From the NCBI GenBank assembly GCA_020634895.1, contig JACKAV010000005.1:248001-312000 (forward strand): a stretch of DNA of 64,000 nt, read 5' to 3'. The notes beneath the pieces were generated by a model that made no database searches, was not told where the DNA came from, and saw only the letters and a list, made by a program, of their open reading frames with translations. The DNA is from Anaerolineales bacterium (GTDB lineage: Bacteria; Chloroflexota; Anaerolineae; Anaerolineales; Villigracilaceae). Below, one piece after another: positions 1 to 8,506 of the stretch. Position numbers and translations under genes: made by a program. How positions within the stretch are numbered: position 1 is the first letter of the stretch; each line of letters opens with the position of its first letter.

Positions 1-285
1 CGCGCGGATATAGACCAAGTCTCCAGCGGTTAAGGTTTCAACCGCTTTTTTTATGGTCAACCAGGGCTGATCCAATGTGCCGGGGTTGTCATCGTTCCCG
101 GACATGCTTACATAATAGATGTTTTTAGGCGGAAGAGTGGGGGGAATAATGGTTGGTGTAACAGTGGGAGGTATTGTTTGTGTAACGGGCGGAGGCTCGG
201 GGGTCGGTGTAGCAGGCGTTGAACAAAATAGATTAAGTATCCCCAACACAATGATAACGCTCATGATCTTGAGAGAATTCTTCAT
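1..285 (-). CDS. Secreted beta-helix type lipoprotein, N-terminal part only
   Basis: The frame runs off the left edge, so only the first 95 codons are visible, starting from the ATG read leftward at 285. Residues 1-20 form a hydrophobic signal sequence followed by Cys21, which would be the lipidated residue, although Phe at -1 is not a canonical lipobox. Residues 22-53 are a Pro/Thr-rich linker. Residues 57-75 read YYVSMSGNDDNPGTLDQPW and lead into a WLTIKKAVETL segment, the usual opening of DUF1565/right-handed parallel beta-helix surface proteins. Such proteins usually bind or cleave polysaccharides outside the cell. The catalytic part lies outside the window, so no substrate can be named. 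Confidence 0.7.
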   Translation of the reverse strand, partial: MKNSLKIMSVIIVLGILNLFCSTPATPTPEPPPVTQTIPPTVTPTIIPPTLPPKNIYYVSMSGNDDNPGTLDQPWLTIKKAVETLTAGDLVYIRA

Positions 286-503
286 TCCCACACCCAATGG
301 TTGACAAGAGCAAAGTTAAACATAATTTTACTCCCCTTTGATCGGAATAGCCGCTTGAGTTTTGCTGGGAGTATTTCAACTTGACATGTTTTCATGCTCA
401 TTGGAGCAATTGGGCTTTTCCCTTCACAGCGAATCCACAGGTTCTTCTTGGTTTCCCCACAGCCTGAAATTCTACAATGTCCGTGTAAAGAAACGGAGAC
501 ACC

Positions 504-695
504 ATGACCCTGAAATTCAAACGCAACCTTCCGCTTGCCCTGTTGTTGATCGGCATTCTACTGTTTATGTCGCTTGCAATGGGCAGCCAGCATATCACCT
601 CATACAACCTCACCGCCGCCTCTATTCAGGCATGGGCAATGAACCTGACACAATCTGACCTTGCCAGCGCTGCTGCCGGTTTTATGGGTCAATAA
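504..695 (+). CDS. Small predicted membrane or exported peptide (63 aa)
   Basis: This short frame begins at an ATG preceded by a GGAG-like site and ends 20 bases before the next gene, which suggests co-transcription. Residues 1-8 carry Lys and Arg and are followed by a hydrophobic stretch (about residues 9-27), so the product has one membrane helix or a signal peptide. The rest is Ala/Ser/Asn rich and has no motif I recognise. It could be a real small protein of the carbohydrate-binding cluster downstream or a translated leader. The support is ribosome-site spacing and position, not homology. Confidence 0.45.
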   Translation: MTLKFKRNLPLALLLIGILLFMSLAMGSQHITSYNLTAASIQAWAMNLTQSDLASAAAGFMGQ

Positions 696-715
696 ACAAC
701 GGAGAATACCCAATA

Positions 716-2599
716 ATGAAAAAAACATTTTTTATCCTACTCATCCTTGCGCTCGCGCTGACAGCCTGTTCCGCCAGTGCAACGGTTGAAACAAACTCTG
801 TCACCGACACAAGCACATCCTCAGAAACAACCCAGCAGATCGCGGATATTCCATCGGAACCGCTTTCGGTCAACTTTGCGGACGAAGACCTCAACCCAGT
901 GGATGCGGCTTCCGCAGTTGCCATCACCTTCTCAGGCGACTCCATCACTGTGAACTGTGACGGCGCAACAGTCAACGGCTCGACCGTGACCATAACGGCT
1001 CCTGGTTCTTATAGCTTTAGCGGCAACCTGAACAACGGACAGATCGCCGTCGATACCGATGCCGAAGGGACAGTCAACCTGATCCTGAACGGCGTGAACA
1101 TTGCCAACTCTCAAACCGCGCCGATATTCATCCGCAGTGCCGATAAGACCATCATCACCTTGGCAGATGGTAGGCAAAACACCGTCACAGATGGCACGAC
1201 TTATATCTTTGAATCTGACACAGACGAACCCAGCGCCGCGATCTTTAGTAAAGTTGATCTCGTCATCAATGGCAATGGCTCCCTCACCGTCAACGGAAAT
1301 TACAACAACGGCATTGCCAGCAAAGACTATCTGCGCATCATCAGCGGGAACATCACTGTGAACGCCGTCAATGACGGCATCCGCGGCAAGAACTATATCG
1401 CAGTCAAAGATGCGACCATCACGGTCAATGCCGGAGGCGATGGGCTTCAATCCAACAACGACGAAGATGCCGAAAAAGGCTATATCCTGATCGAAGGCAG
1501 CACCTTCAACATCACCGCAGGCATGGACGGCATTCAAGCGGAAACACGACTCACGATTACTGGCGGCACGTTCAATATCTCCACACATGGCGGCAGTACG
1601 GTGAATTACGAGTTTGAAGAAAGTGCCAAAGGCTTGAAGGCAGGCGTGGATGTAACCATCTCAGGCGGTACATTCAATCTCGATACGGCGGACGATGCGG
1701 TTCATTCCAACGGCAGTATCACCATCAATGGCGGCGACTTTCAAATTTCTGCTGGAGACGATGCCGTGCACGCCGATGTGTCACTCACGGTCAATGACGG
1801 CAATATCAATATCATCAAGTCATACGAAGGTCTTGAAAGTGTCATCCTCACCATCAACGGCGGGACGATCCATCTCAATTCAGCGGATGACGGCATCAAT
1901 GGCGCTGGCGGCGCAGACGGTTCGTCGGTCAACGGGCGACCCGGACAAAATCAATTTGAAGCGAGCAACGCTCAAGTATTCCTCAACGGCGGTTACCTGT
2001 ATATCAATGCGCAAGGTGATGGGCTGGACTCCAATGGAACGATGGCAATGTCTGGCGGAACGGTCATTGTCAATGGACCAACGAACAACGGTAACGGCTC
2101 TCTGGATTTTGGCACATTTGATATCACTGGCGGCTTCCTTATTACAGCAGGCAGTTCTGGCATGGCGCAATCTCCCAGCACAACTTCCACACAGTATTCG
2201 ATCATGTACAACTTCGATACCATGCAATCTGCGGGCACGCTGGTTCACGTCCAAACCGAAAGCGGTGAAGAAGTGCTGACCTTTGCCCCTGCAAAAGAAT
2301 ATCAGTCAATTGTCCTGTCTTCGCCTGCATTGGTAAATGGCACAACCTATGTTGTGTTTACAGGCGGCAGTTCCACGGGCACGAATGTTGACGGGCTTTA
2401 TACGAACGGCACATATTCGGCAGGTACTCAAATTGCAAGCATGGCAATCTCAAGCATGGTCACAACCGCCGGCGCGGCTGGCGGATTTGGTCCGGGCGGC
2501 GGGGGAAGACCTGGCGGTCCCGGTGGCGACGGTAGTATGCCGCCGAGCGGTGAAGGTCTCCCGCCTGATGGCTCTACGCCTCCTGCTCCGCATCCGTAA
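716..2599 (+). CDS. Cthe_2159-like carbohydrate-binding lipoprotein (DUF4353 type)
   Basis: The 627-residue product has a lipoprotein signal ending LTAC (Cys18) and should be anchored to the outer face of the membrane. Its body is a long series of short beta-strand turns with repeated ITINGG, VNGN, DDAVHS and DDGI-like motifs, the pattern of the parallel beta-helix family typified by Cthe_2159, whose known members bind polygalacturonate or cellulose. The C-terminal 50 residues are a Gly/Pro-rich tail, which is common in this family. It lies 9 bases before a VTC-domain gene and a DUF4956 gene, a trio that recurs in bacteria, often with CotH proteins. The role in surface polysaccharide binding is inferred from the family. 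Confidence 0.85.
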   Translation: MKKTFFILLILALALTACSASATVETNSVTDTSTSSETTQQIADIPSEPLSVNFADEDLNPVDAASAVAITFSGDSITVNCDGATVNGSTVTITAPGSYSFSGNLNNGQIAVDTDAEGTVNLILNGVNIANSQTAPIFIRSADKTIITLADGRQNTVTDGTTYIFESDTDEPSAAIFSKVDLVINGNGSLTVNGNYNNGIASKDYLRIISGNITVNAVNDGIRGKNYIAVKDATITVNAGGDGLQSNNDEDAEKGYILIEGSTFNITAGMDGIQAETRLTITGGTFNISTHGGSTVNYEFEESAKGLKAGVDVTISGGTFNLDTADDAVHSNGSITINGGDFQISAGDDAVHADVSLTVNDGNINIIKSYEGLESVILTINGGTIHLNSADDGINGAGGADGSSVNGRPGQNQFEASNAQVFLNGGYLYINAQGDGLDSNGTMAMSGGTVIVNGPTNNGNGSLDFGTFDITGGFLITAGSSGMAQSPSTTSTQYSIMYNFDTMQSAGTLVHVQTESGEEVLTFAPAKEYQSIVLSSPALVNGTTYVVFTGGSSTGTNVDGLYTNGTYSAGTQIASMAISSMVTTAGAAGGFGPGGGGRPGGPGGDGSMPPSGEGLPPDGSTPPAPHP

Positions 2600-2608
2600 A
2601 GGATAGCC

Positions 2609-3382
2609 ATGTCCAAGCTTAGTCATACCCTGCGGCGTTTCAATCGCTTTGAGCTGAAATACCTCATCTCACTCAAACAGGCAGATATCTTCAAAAAAGC
2701 CTTGCGCGCCTACCTCATTGCCGATGAACATGGGAACGGGAATGGGCGTTACGCCCTCGCCAGCCTGTATTACGACTCACCAGACCTGCGCTGTTACCAC
2801 GAGAAAGTGGACGGGCTCAGACTCCGCCGCAAACTGCGCATTCGACTCTATGAAACGGGTGCCACGCTGAAAGCGGATACGCCCGTCTTCGTGGAGATCA
2901 AGCAGCGGCTGGATAGAGTCACCCAGAAGCGCAGAGTCATTCTTCCGTATGGTGAGGCGCTGCGTCTATGTAATGAAAGGCAATACCCTGAGAACGTCTG
3001 CACTGAAGACGAAGCCGTGATGGATGAAATCTACGCATATATTTGGCAATACAACCTGCGCCCCGTGAGCATCGTCCGCTATGAACGGCAGGCACTCATC
3101 GGCACAGATTACGACCTCGGCTTGCGTGTCACCTTCGATACATCACTCAGTTATCAAGTCCATCGCCTGCGATTGGATGAAGACCCCTCGAGCCTGCCGC
3201 TGCTTTCACCCGACCGCGTGGTGATGGAGATCAAAGTGAACGAACGCATTCCCTACTGGCTGACGGAGATGATCGCGGCGCATAACCTGCGCATGATTCG
3301 CATCAGCAAATATTGCCGCAGTATCGAACTTGCCAACGGCTTGGCATCCACTTTCTCGCAACACGCTTCGGCGTTCGCCTAA
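2609..3382 (+). CDS. VTC-domain (polyphosphate polymerase-like) protein
   Basis: The 257-residue product matches the VTC/triphosphate-tunnel fold. It has an N-terminal FNRFELKYLIS segment, then YYDSPDL, then basic strands (LRRKLRIRLYE), an acidic-basic VEIKQRLDRVTQKRR strand and a late VMEIKVN strand. Alternating Glu/Lys/Arg residues of this kind line the tunnel that binds polyphosphate or triphosphate in the family. The eukaryotic VTC4 domain makes polyphosphate, but most bacterial homologues have not been tested. It is cytoplasmic, with no signal peptide. It starts 9 bases after the carbohydrate-binding lipoprotein and is followed by the DUF4956 membrane gene, so the three are probably one operon. 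Confidence 0.85.
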   Translation: MSKLSHTLRRFNRFELKYLISLKQADIFKKALRAYLIADEHGNGNGRYALASLYYDSPDLRCYHEKVDGLRLRRKLRIRLYETGATLKADTPVFVEIKQRLDRVTQKRRVILPYGEALRLCNERQYPENVCTEDEAVMDEIYAYIWQYNLRPVSIVRYERQALIGTDYDLGLRVTFDTSLSYQVHRLRLDEDPSSLPLLSPDRVVMEIKVNERIPYWLTEMIAAHNLRMIRISKYCRSIELANGLASTFSQHASAFA

Positions 3383-3401
3383 TATTTTTTGGAGAAATAC
3401 A

Positions 3402-4082
3402 ATGAACATTTTTGACCTTCAAGACCTTTCGACAGAATTTTCCGTCCTCGATATTGTTGTGGTGATGACATTGAGCTTCTTGTTGAGCGCCTTCATTGGC
3501 TGGATATATAAGATCACGCATCGCGGCACATCCTATACCCAGAGCTTTGTATTCACACTGGTCATCAACGGCATGGTGGTGGCTTTGGTGATGATGATCG
3601 TCGGCTCGAATATTGCGCGGGCGTTCTCGCTTGTGGGGGCGCTTTCAATTATCCGCTTTCGTAATGCCGTTAAAGAGACGCGTGATGTTGGTTTCATCTT
3701 CTTCACCATGGCGATCGGTATGGCGATCGGTACACGTTTTTATCTATTGGCAATCGCTGGCGCGGTAGTCATCAGTTTGATGATCGTCCTCATGGTGCGC
3801 TTGGACTGGTTCGCGCGTGAAATGGCAAGTCAGATCCTGCGGGTGCAGGTTCCAAGTGACCTGGCATTCGACAATCTCTTCGACAAGACCTTTATCAAAT
3901 ACGCGCACACCTCCGAACTCATCAGTGTGGATACGATCCAGAACGGCGCAATGACCGAACTGACCTACAGCATCGGTTTGAGAAAATCCAACCGTGTGAA
4001 CGACTTCCTCTCTGAATTGCGCGGGCTGAATGGCGGCAACAAGATCACACTCATTGCCGGATATAACAGCACGGACCTTTAA
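3402..4082 (+). CDS. DUF4956 membrane protein
   Basis: The start at 3402 was chosen because TTTGGAGAAATACA gives a good ribosome site just before that ATG; an upstream in-frame start at 3330 would overlap the previous gene. The 226-residue product has about four membrane helices in its first 145 residues, including the conserved cytoplasmic-loop signature GALSIIRFRNAVKETRDVGF, which defines DUF4956. The C-terminal 75 residues are soluble. The family is regularly encoded next to VTC-domain and CotH or carbohydrate-binding genes, as here, but its function is not known. It is the last gene of the cluster and is followed by a strong terminator. Confidence 0.88.
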   Translation: MNIFDLQDLSTEFSVLDIVVVMTLSFLLSAFIGWIYKITHRGTSYTQSFVFTLVINGMVVALVMMIVGSNIARAFSLVGALSIIRFRNAVKETRDVGFIFFTMAIGMAIGTRFYLLAIAGAVVISLMIVLMVRLDWFAREMASQILRVQVPSDLAFDNLFDKTFIKYAHTSELISVDTIQNGAMTELTYSIGLRKSNRVNDFLSELRGLNGGNKITLIAGYNSTDL

Positions 4083-4095
4083 TGATTTTTCGAAT

Positions 4096-4136
4096 AAAAA
4101 TAGACATTTCGCTGCACAGTGAAATGTCTATTTTTT
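4096..4136 (+). terminator. Intrinsic terminator after the DUF4956 gene
   Basis: A perfect 15-bp stem (4096-4110 with 4121-4135) closes a 10-base loop and ends in a run of T on the + strand. The A-rich opposite side lets it also serve the leftward gene ending at 4218. Confidence 0.85.
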
Positions 4137-4217
4137 GATTAGATCACCATTTTGAACATGGATATACACTATCCAATAAGCTGAATTATTCATTGCTGAT
4201 TCTTTGCAATTTTGCGT

Positions 4218-5207
4218 TCATATCACGGCAAGGACGACATTCCCCTTTTTCTCTCCGGTTTCAGCATACCTGTGCGCATCGGCAGCCTGCTCCAGCGAAT
4301 AACTTCTATCAATGATCGACTTGAGCCTGCCTGCCTCGATCAATTCTTTGAGGAAGATCAGGTCTTCCTTCTTCTGTGAAGATGATTCGATCTTCAGTTT
4401 CTTGTTACTTGTCATTGACATCCACCTGCCAAGCAGGATATGCGAAGGTCCCGCATACGCCAGGAAATAATACCCGTCTTCCTTCAACAACTTCAACCGA
4501 CGGGGGACGGATCTTTTCCCGACCACATCAATGATGAGATCATAGGTTTCGCCGCTTTTGGTGTAATCTCCCTTTGTGTAGTCAATGACATAATTTGCCC
4601 CAATGGACTGAACCATCTCCAATTTTCCGGTGCTGTCTACACCCGTCACTTCGGCTCCGAAATATCGGGCAAGCTGTATCGCAAGAGTACCGATGCTGCC
4701 ACCCGCGCCGATGATCAAAACCTTTTTCCCAGGCTGGATATTGGCTCGCCGCAGAAAGTGAAGCGCCTCGAACCCGGCGGTTGGAACGGCTGTGGCTTCC
4801 TCGTAGGTCGAATTTGACGGTTTGAGCGTCAGAGTCCCTTGTGCGTCAGCGGGCTTTTCAGGCAGACAAATGTACTCGGCATAAGCGCCAAACTTGAAAC
4901 CAGTGGTACCGAAAACCTGGTCGCCCACTTTATAGGATGTCACATTTTGACCGGTTTCTACAACTTCGCCAGCCAGTTCCTGACCAAGGATGGGAATCCT
5001 TTTCGGTTTCAAAAACCCGGCATACAACCGCATGGGGAAAGAAAGCATCAGCGGAAGCTCAAGCCTACGCATCTCGCAATCGCCAGCAGTCACGGTTGAC
5101 GCGTGAATCTTTATCAGGATCTCGTTATCCTTCGGTGTGGGGTTATCCACCTCTCCAAGTTGAAGTACATCCGGCGACCCGTATTTTGTCCATAAGATAG
5201 CTTTCAT
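4218..5207 (-). CDS. NAD(P)-dependent zinc-less medium-chain alcohol dehydrogenase/quinone oxidoreductase
   Basis: The start at 5207 follows AAGGAGCCAGATC, so the longer frame to 5261 is rejected. The 329-residue product begins MKAILWTKYGSPDVLQL, has a GroES-like N-terminal domain (GQELAGEVVETG) and a Rossmann domain with the NAD(P)-binding loop IIGAGGSIGTLAIQLA. The structural-zinc Cys cluster is absent, as in the quinone oxidoreductase branch of the MDR superfamily. The true substrate cannot be told from sequence. It lies 63 bases downstream of a clear paralogue read in the same direction, so the pair arose by tandem duplication. Both could be co-transcribed with the genes up to the MalT-like regulator. 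Confidence 0.85.
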   Translation of the reverse strand: MKAILWTKYGSPDVLQLGEVDNPTPKDNEILIKIHASTVTAGDCEMRRLELPLMLSFPMRLYAGFLKPKRIPILGQELAGEVVETGQNVTSYKVGDQVFGTTGFKFGAYAEYICLPEKPADAQGTLTLKPSNSTYEEATAVPTAGFEALHFLRRANIQPGKKVLIIGAGGSIGTLAIQLARYFGAEVTGVDSTGKLEMVQSIGANYVIDYTKGDYTKSGETYDLIIDVVGKRSVPRRLKLLKEDGYYFLAYAGPSHILLGRWMSMTSNKKLKIESSSQKKEDLIFLKELIEAGRLKSIIDRSYSLEQAADAHRYAETGEKKGNVVLAVI

Positions 5208-5270
5208 GATCTGGCTCCTTTTACCTTCTCCTAATTCTAAAGTCAGAACTCCGAACATCAACTGTATGTT

Positions 5271-6173
5271 TTACACGACACTAATGACAACATTCCCTGT
5301 CTTGTGTCCGGCTTCCACATAGCGATGAGCATCAGCCGTCTGTTCCAGTGGGTAACGCTTATCGATAACTGCGTTGATCTTTCCCAGCTCGATCAATTCT
5401 TTGAGATGCAAGAAATCTTCCATACCTGCTTTCGTTATGGATTTGACGGAAAGATAGTGCCCGTTGGGCTGTAACGATGATTTGCTTTCACCTGCTGAGA
5501 TCTTACCGACCGCATCAAAGATGACATCATAGATTTCATCACCTTCTGTAAAATCTTCTTTTGTATAATCGATGACCTGATCCGCTCCCAATGATCTCAC
5601 CAATTCCACATTTTTCGTACTGCAAACCCCTGTGACCTCGGCGCCAAGATGTTTGGCGATCTGCACAGCAAAACTTCCAACACTGCCAGAAGCGCCATGG
5701 ATCAAAACTTTTTGTCCGTTCTGGATATTTGCTTTACTGAGGATATTTAGTGCGGTCATGCCTCCTACCGGAACAGCAGCGGCTTCTTCATAGGAAATAT
5801 TTGCTGGTTTGATCGCAAGCACACCTGTCTCCCGTTCTTCCGGCAGGCAGACATATTCAGCGTTCGCGCCGACGCTTGAGCCTGTTGTCGTTCCGAAAAC
5901 CTGGTCGCCCACTTTGAATTGCTTTGTCTCTTCCCCTGTTGCTTCAACGACTCCGGCAAACTCATGCCCTGGTATTCTTTTCATTTTCATCCCAAACAAT
6001 CTCAGTGGAATGGACAATAATGGATGGATGTTCCGAAGAAATACGTCACCGGTTGTCACTGTTGACGCGTGTACTTTGATCAAAACTTCGTTTTTCGTGG
6101 GAATAGGCTTGTCCACCTCCCTGAGTTGAAGAACTTCCGGTGGACCCTGTTTTGTGCATACGATTGCTTTCAT
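5271..6173 (-). CDS. NAD(P)-dependent medium-chain dehydrogenase, paralogue of the next gene
   Basis: This 300-residue MDR-superfamily protein starts MKAIVCTKQGPPEVLQL and shows the GroES-like GHEFAGVVEATG segment, the LIHGASGSVGSFAVQIAKHLGAEVTGVCST nucleotide-binding region (positions about 140-170) and no zinc ligands. It shares its frame, order of motifs and many residues with the adjacent 4218-5207 gene, so the two are tandem duplicates. It is about 30 residues shorter than its sister, with the loss in the C-terminal half. Family members reduce quinones, enones or aldehydes with NADPH; the substrate here is unknown. Confidence 0.85.
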   Translation of the reverse strand: MKAIVCTKQGPPEVLQLREVDKPIPTKNEVLIKVHASTVTTGDVFLRNIHPLLSIPLRLFGMKMKRIPGHEFAGVVEATGEETKQFKVGDQVFGTTTGSSVGANAEYVCLPEERETGVLAIKPANISYEEAAAVPVGGMTALNILSKANIQNGQKVLIHGASGSVGSFAVQIAKHLGAEVTGVCSTKNVELVRSLGADQVIDYTKEDFTEGDEIYDVIFDAVGKISAGESKSSLQPNGHYLSVKSITKAGMEDFLHLKELIELGKINAVIDKRYPLEQTADAHRYVEAGHKTGNVVISVV

Positions 6174-6201
6174 GATTTATCTTTCTTTATGAGTTGATAA
6201 T

Positions 6202-6240
6202 CTATCGGAGGAGGGTCGAAGCGAGACCCTCCTCCGATAG
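6202..6240. repeat. Long perfect hairpin between two leftward genes
   Basis: A 16-bp perfect inverted repeat (6202-6217 with 6225-6240) closes a 7-base loop directly after the DUF4386 gene. There is no T-run on either side, so it is more like a processing/REP-type element than a classical terminator. Its GGAGGGTCG-like arms resemble the element inserted at 23547-23610. Confidence 0.6.
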
Positions 6241-6244
6241 TTGG

Positions 6245-6955
6245 TTACGCAGTTACAGGGACAAGTTTCTTCCATCCCTCGGTGTTCACGCCTTTGATCA
6301 GAAGCCATAAGGGGAATGCGATCTCAGCGAGGGCGATGGGGATGGCGATAAAGACCGGGGTCGTTGTGTAGCTGGTCGAGAGAAGAAGCGCAAAGCTGTC
6401 CACAAGATAACCCACGCCCGCCAGCAGGAATAACACGCCCAACACGCTGGGGAAATATCCGGATTTAAGGATCAGATACCCAAGGACGAAGACATGAATG
6501 GTAAGGAAGGCGATCCCGATGGTAAATCCGTAATGATGCGCATCGAGGAACAATGACACAAGAGCCTGTGACTGCTCCGCTCCGAATGCGGCTGCGTAGC
6601 CGGTGCCGGTCACGAGCAGCAGAACAAAGTAATAGTTGATCAGGTTGAGTCCGTGGATGGTGGTCATTGCCAACCGGGAGACCGCCGCGAGCAGGGAAAG
6701 TGTCTTGTTGACGGGTTTGAGCAACACATACAGGACTACCGACAAAATGATCTCGCTCAACAGGATGATCAATTCACTGCCGACGCCACCTACACGGAAC
6801 AATGTCTCGGAAGCGGCAATGTTCTTGGCAGTTGCGGCTGAATCTCCCGGTACGATCAGCGTGTTGGGAACATATTGATGGGCAACAATGGCAGCTATTG
6901 TAATAATGAGATATAAAACTCCTGCAAATCGAGCGGTCTTTTGGATCGAATTCAT
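6245..6955 (-). CDS. DUF4386 family membrane protein
   Basis: The 236-residue product begins MNSIQKTARFAGVLYLIITI and carries about six hydrophobic helices with an RVGGVGSELIILLSEIILS segment and the conserved short loop RLAMTTIHGLNLINYY, the hallmark arrangement of DUF4386. The family has no established biochemical role. It sits between the paired dehydrogenases and a small acidic protein, all transcribed leftward, downstream of a serine hydrolase and a large MalT-like regulator. A second, more divergent membrane protein of similar build lies at 15570-16265. Confidence 0.82.
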   Translation of the reverse strand: MNSIQKTARFAGVLYLIITIAAIVAHQYVPNTLIVPGDSAATAKNIAASETLFRVGGVGSELIILLSEIILSVVLYVLLKPVNKTLSLLAAVSRLAMTTIHGLNLINYYFVLLLVTGTGYAAAFGAEQSQALVSLFLDAHHYGFTIGIAFLTIHVFVLGYLILKSGYFPSVLGVLFLLAGVGYLVDSFALLLSTSYTTTPVFIAIPIALAEIAFPLWLLIKGVNTEGWKKLVPVTA

Positions 6956-7010
6956 TTTTTTACTCCTTGAAAATTATTTATTGAAATACGGATAAACAGC
7001 CAGTCTATTC

Positions 7011-7286
7011 TTATTCACTTCTGGACTCAGGCTCACCTCCTGGTTTTGGGACGATTCGATTGACCGAGATCAATGGCATTCCCAGATCACGCACTTTCTT
7101 CAGCAACCCGTGCAGGGCGGACTGATCAGTTACAGGTCCAGTGAGAACCGTTTCACCTTTCTCATCCAACTTTATGGTCATGCCGTCGAACCAATCCTTC
7201 CACTGGGCATCCAGATGTCCTTCGACCTTGATCTCATAGACCAACGGCCGATCTGAATCGGGTTTGGGGTCATGCTGTTCTGACAT
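7011..7286 (-). CDS. Small conserved hypothetical cytoplasmic protein (91 aa)
   Basis: The 91-residue product is rich in charged residues and has a VYEIKVEGHLDAQWKDWFDG opening followed by a GETVLTGPVTDQSALHGLL centre. I recognise the pattern as one often seen in Chloroflexota genomes next to regulators and hydrolases, but it has no assigned function. The fold reads as alternating strands and one helix, so a small ferredoxin-like or ligand-binding domain is possible. It lies 14 bases downstream of the serine hydrolase gene, and the two are probably translated from one message. Confidence 0.7.
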   Translation of the reverse strand: MSEQHDPKPDSDRPLVYEIKVEGHLDAQWKDWFDGMTIKLDEKGETVLTGPVTDQSALHGLLKKVRDLGMPLISVNRIVPKPGGEPESRSE

Positions 7287-7300
7287 TTCTTCTCTCTCAT

Positions 7301-8365
7301 TTACTGCCGATGCAGTATCCGGACAATACGGTTGTAGATGATATTGGATATGCCCGTGGCTTTTCCGCCGACTACATTTGCTGTTCCCCAGGTGTCTCCG
7401 CCGGTTGTGCTTACGAATTGAATAACAACAGTATCAATGTCCTCGTAATAACGGGCGATACTGAAGTAGCCAGGCACCCAGCCGGCATGTTCATATTCGT
7501 AAATGGAGGAGTAGATCGCCTGCTCGTCGTCGTTCAGCAATGAGCCGTCATTCAATGCCCGCAGGAATATTCCGACATCCTCAGCAGTCGCGACCATCGA
7601 CCCGCCAAGGAACCGGAGATCATCGTCATATCCATACCAATACCCGCTGACAACGTCATCGTATGCCACCTCGTCGAGCGTAAAGTACGTATGCGTCAAC
7701 CCAAGAGGAGCGAGTATTTCATCATATACATACTGATGATGGCTGTATCCCAACACTCTATCAAGGATACGACCAAGCAACAGATAGTTCGTATTGGAAT
7801 AGCTGTAGCGCGCGTCGGGCTCAAAATCTGCGGGTTTATCCAGGATCAGTTCCAGATTCTTGTCTTCATCCGTCTGCGGAGTGAACCAGTCGAAATCCAC
7901 CTGATCGGTGAAATTGGGAATGCCGCTGCGATGTTGCACCATCATTTTCAGGGTGATCTGATCGGCATATTCAATCCTTCCAACAAGTTCAGGCAGGTAA
8001 TCAGCAAGAGTTCCATCCAGTGACAAACTCCCGGCATTGACCAATTTGGCGACTGTCGTGGCGATATACAGTTTGTGGATGCTGCCAATTTTAAAGAATG
8101 CGTTCGGATCGGCTGGTTCTTTTGTCAGTTTATTTTTCCAGCCAGCCGTATAGAATGCGGGCGGCTGACCGGCTTGATCGACATAGACGATGATGCCGTC
8201 CAGACCATAATCGATCGCGCCATCGACCTGCTCCTGTACCGTGTCGGGTAACGGCGCTATCAATGCCGGTACCAGATCCAGGGGGGCGATGACAACGGCA
8301 CTGAGTATCCCCACAATGGGCATGATGATTCGAAGAATTCGTACTATTCTTTCCTTTTTTTGCAT
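7301..8365 (-). CDS. Serine hydrolase of the class C beta-lactamase / D,D-peptidase family
   Basis: The start at 8365 is preceded by TTAGGAGAAAA; longer frames lack a ribosome site. The 354-residue product has an N-terminal membrane or signal helix (residues 8-35), then the catalytic S95-I-H-K98 motif and Tyr189-Ser190-Asn191, the SxxK and YxN elements of the family. The third motif is less clear. The active site is predicted to face the cell exterior. Such enzymes act on peptidoglycan peptides, esters or amides; the substrate is unknown. It is downstream of the MalT-like regulator and 14 bases upstream of the small 91-residue protein gene. Confidence 0.85.
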   Translation of the reverse strand: MQKKERIVRILRIIMPIVGILSAVVIAPLDLVPALIAPLPDTVQEQVDGAIDYGLDGIIVYVDQAGQPPAFYTAGWKNKLTKEPADPNAFFKIGSIHKLYIATTVAKLVNAGSLSLDGTLADYLPELVGRIEYADQITLKMMVQHRSGIPNFTDQVDFDWFTPQTDEDKNLELILDKPADFEPDARYSYSNTNYLLLGRILDRVLGYSHHQYVYDEILAPLGLTHTYFTLDEVAYDDVVSGYWYGYDDDLRFLGGSMVATAEDVGIFLRALNDGSLLNDDEQAIYSSIYEYEHAGWVPGYFSIARYYEDIDTVVIQFVSTTGGDTWGTANVVGGKATGISNIIYNRIVRILHRQ

Positions 8366-8506
8366 TTTTCTCCTAACACTAAATTGGGACATCAATTTGA
8401 AGCGCTTACAACACATAGTGTAGAACAGGCAACGCAAAAAATCCCCACAAGAAACTGTAGTTTCAAATGTGAAAAAGCTGTAGTTTAAATAAAAAGGATG
8501 GATGAG

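Noticed and set aside
362..658. 98-residue rightward frame
   Set aside because: It overlaps the better supported small frame at 504-695 in another frame, has no ribosome site and has an unbiased composition.
6202..6240. Hairpin as an intrinsic terminator
   Set aside because: It is long and perfect but has no T-run on either strand; kept as a repeat/processing element only.
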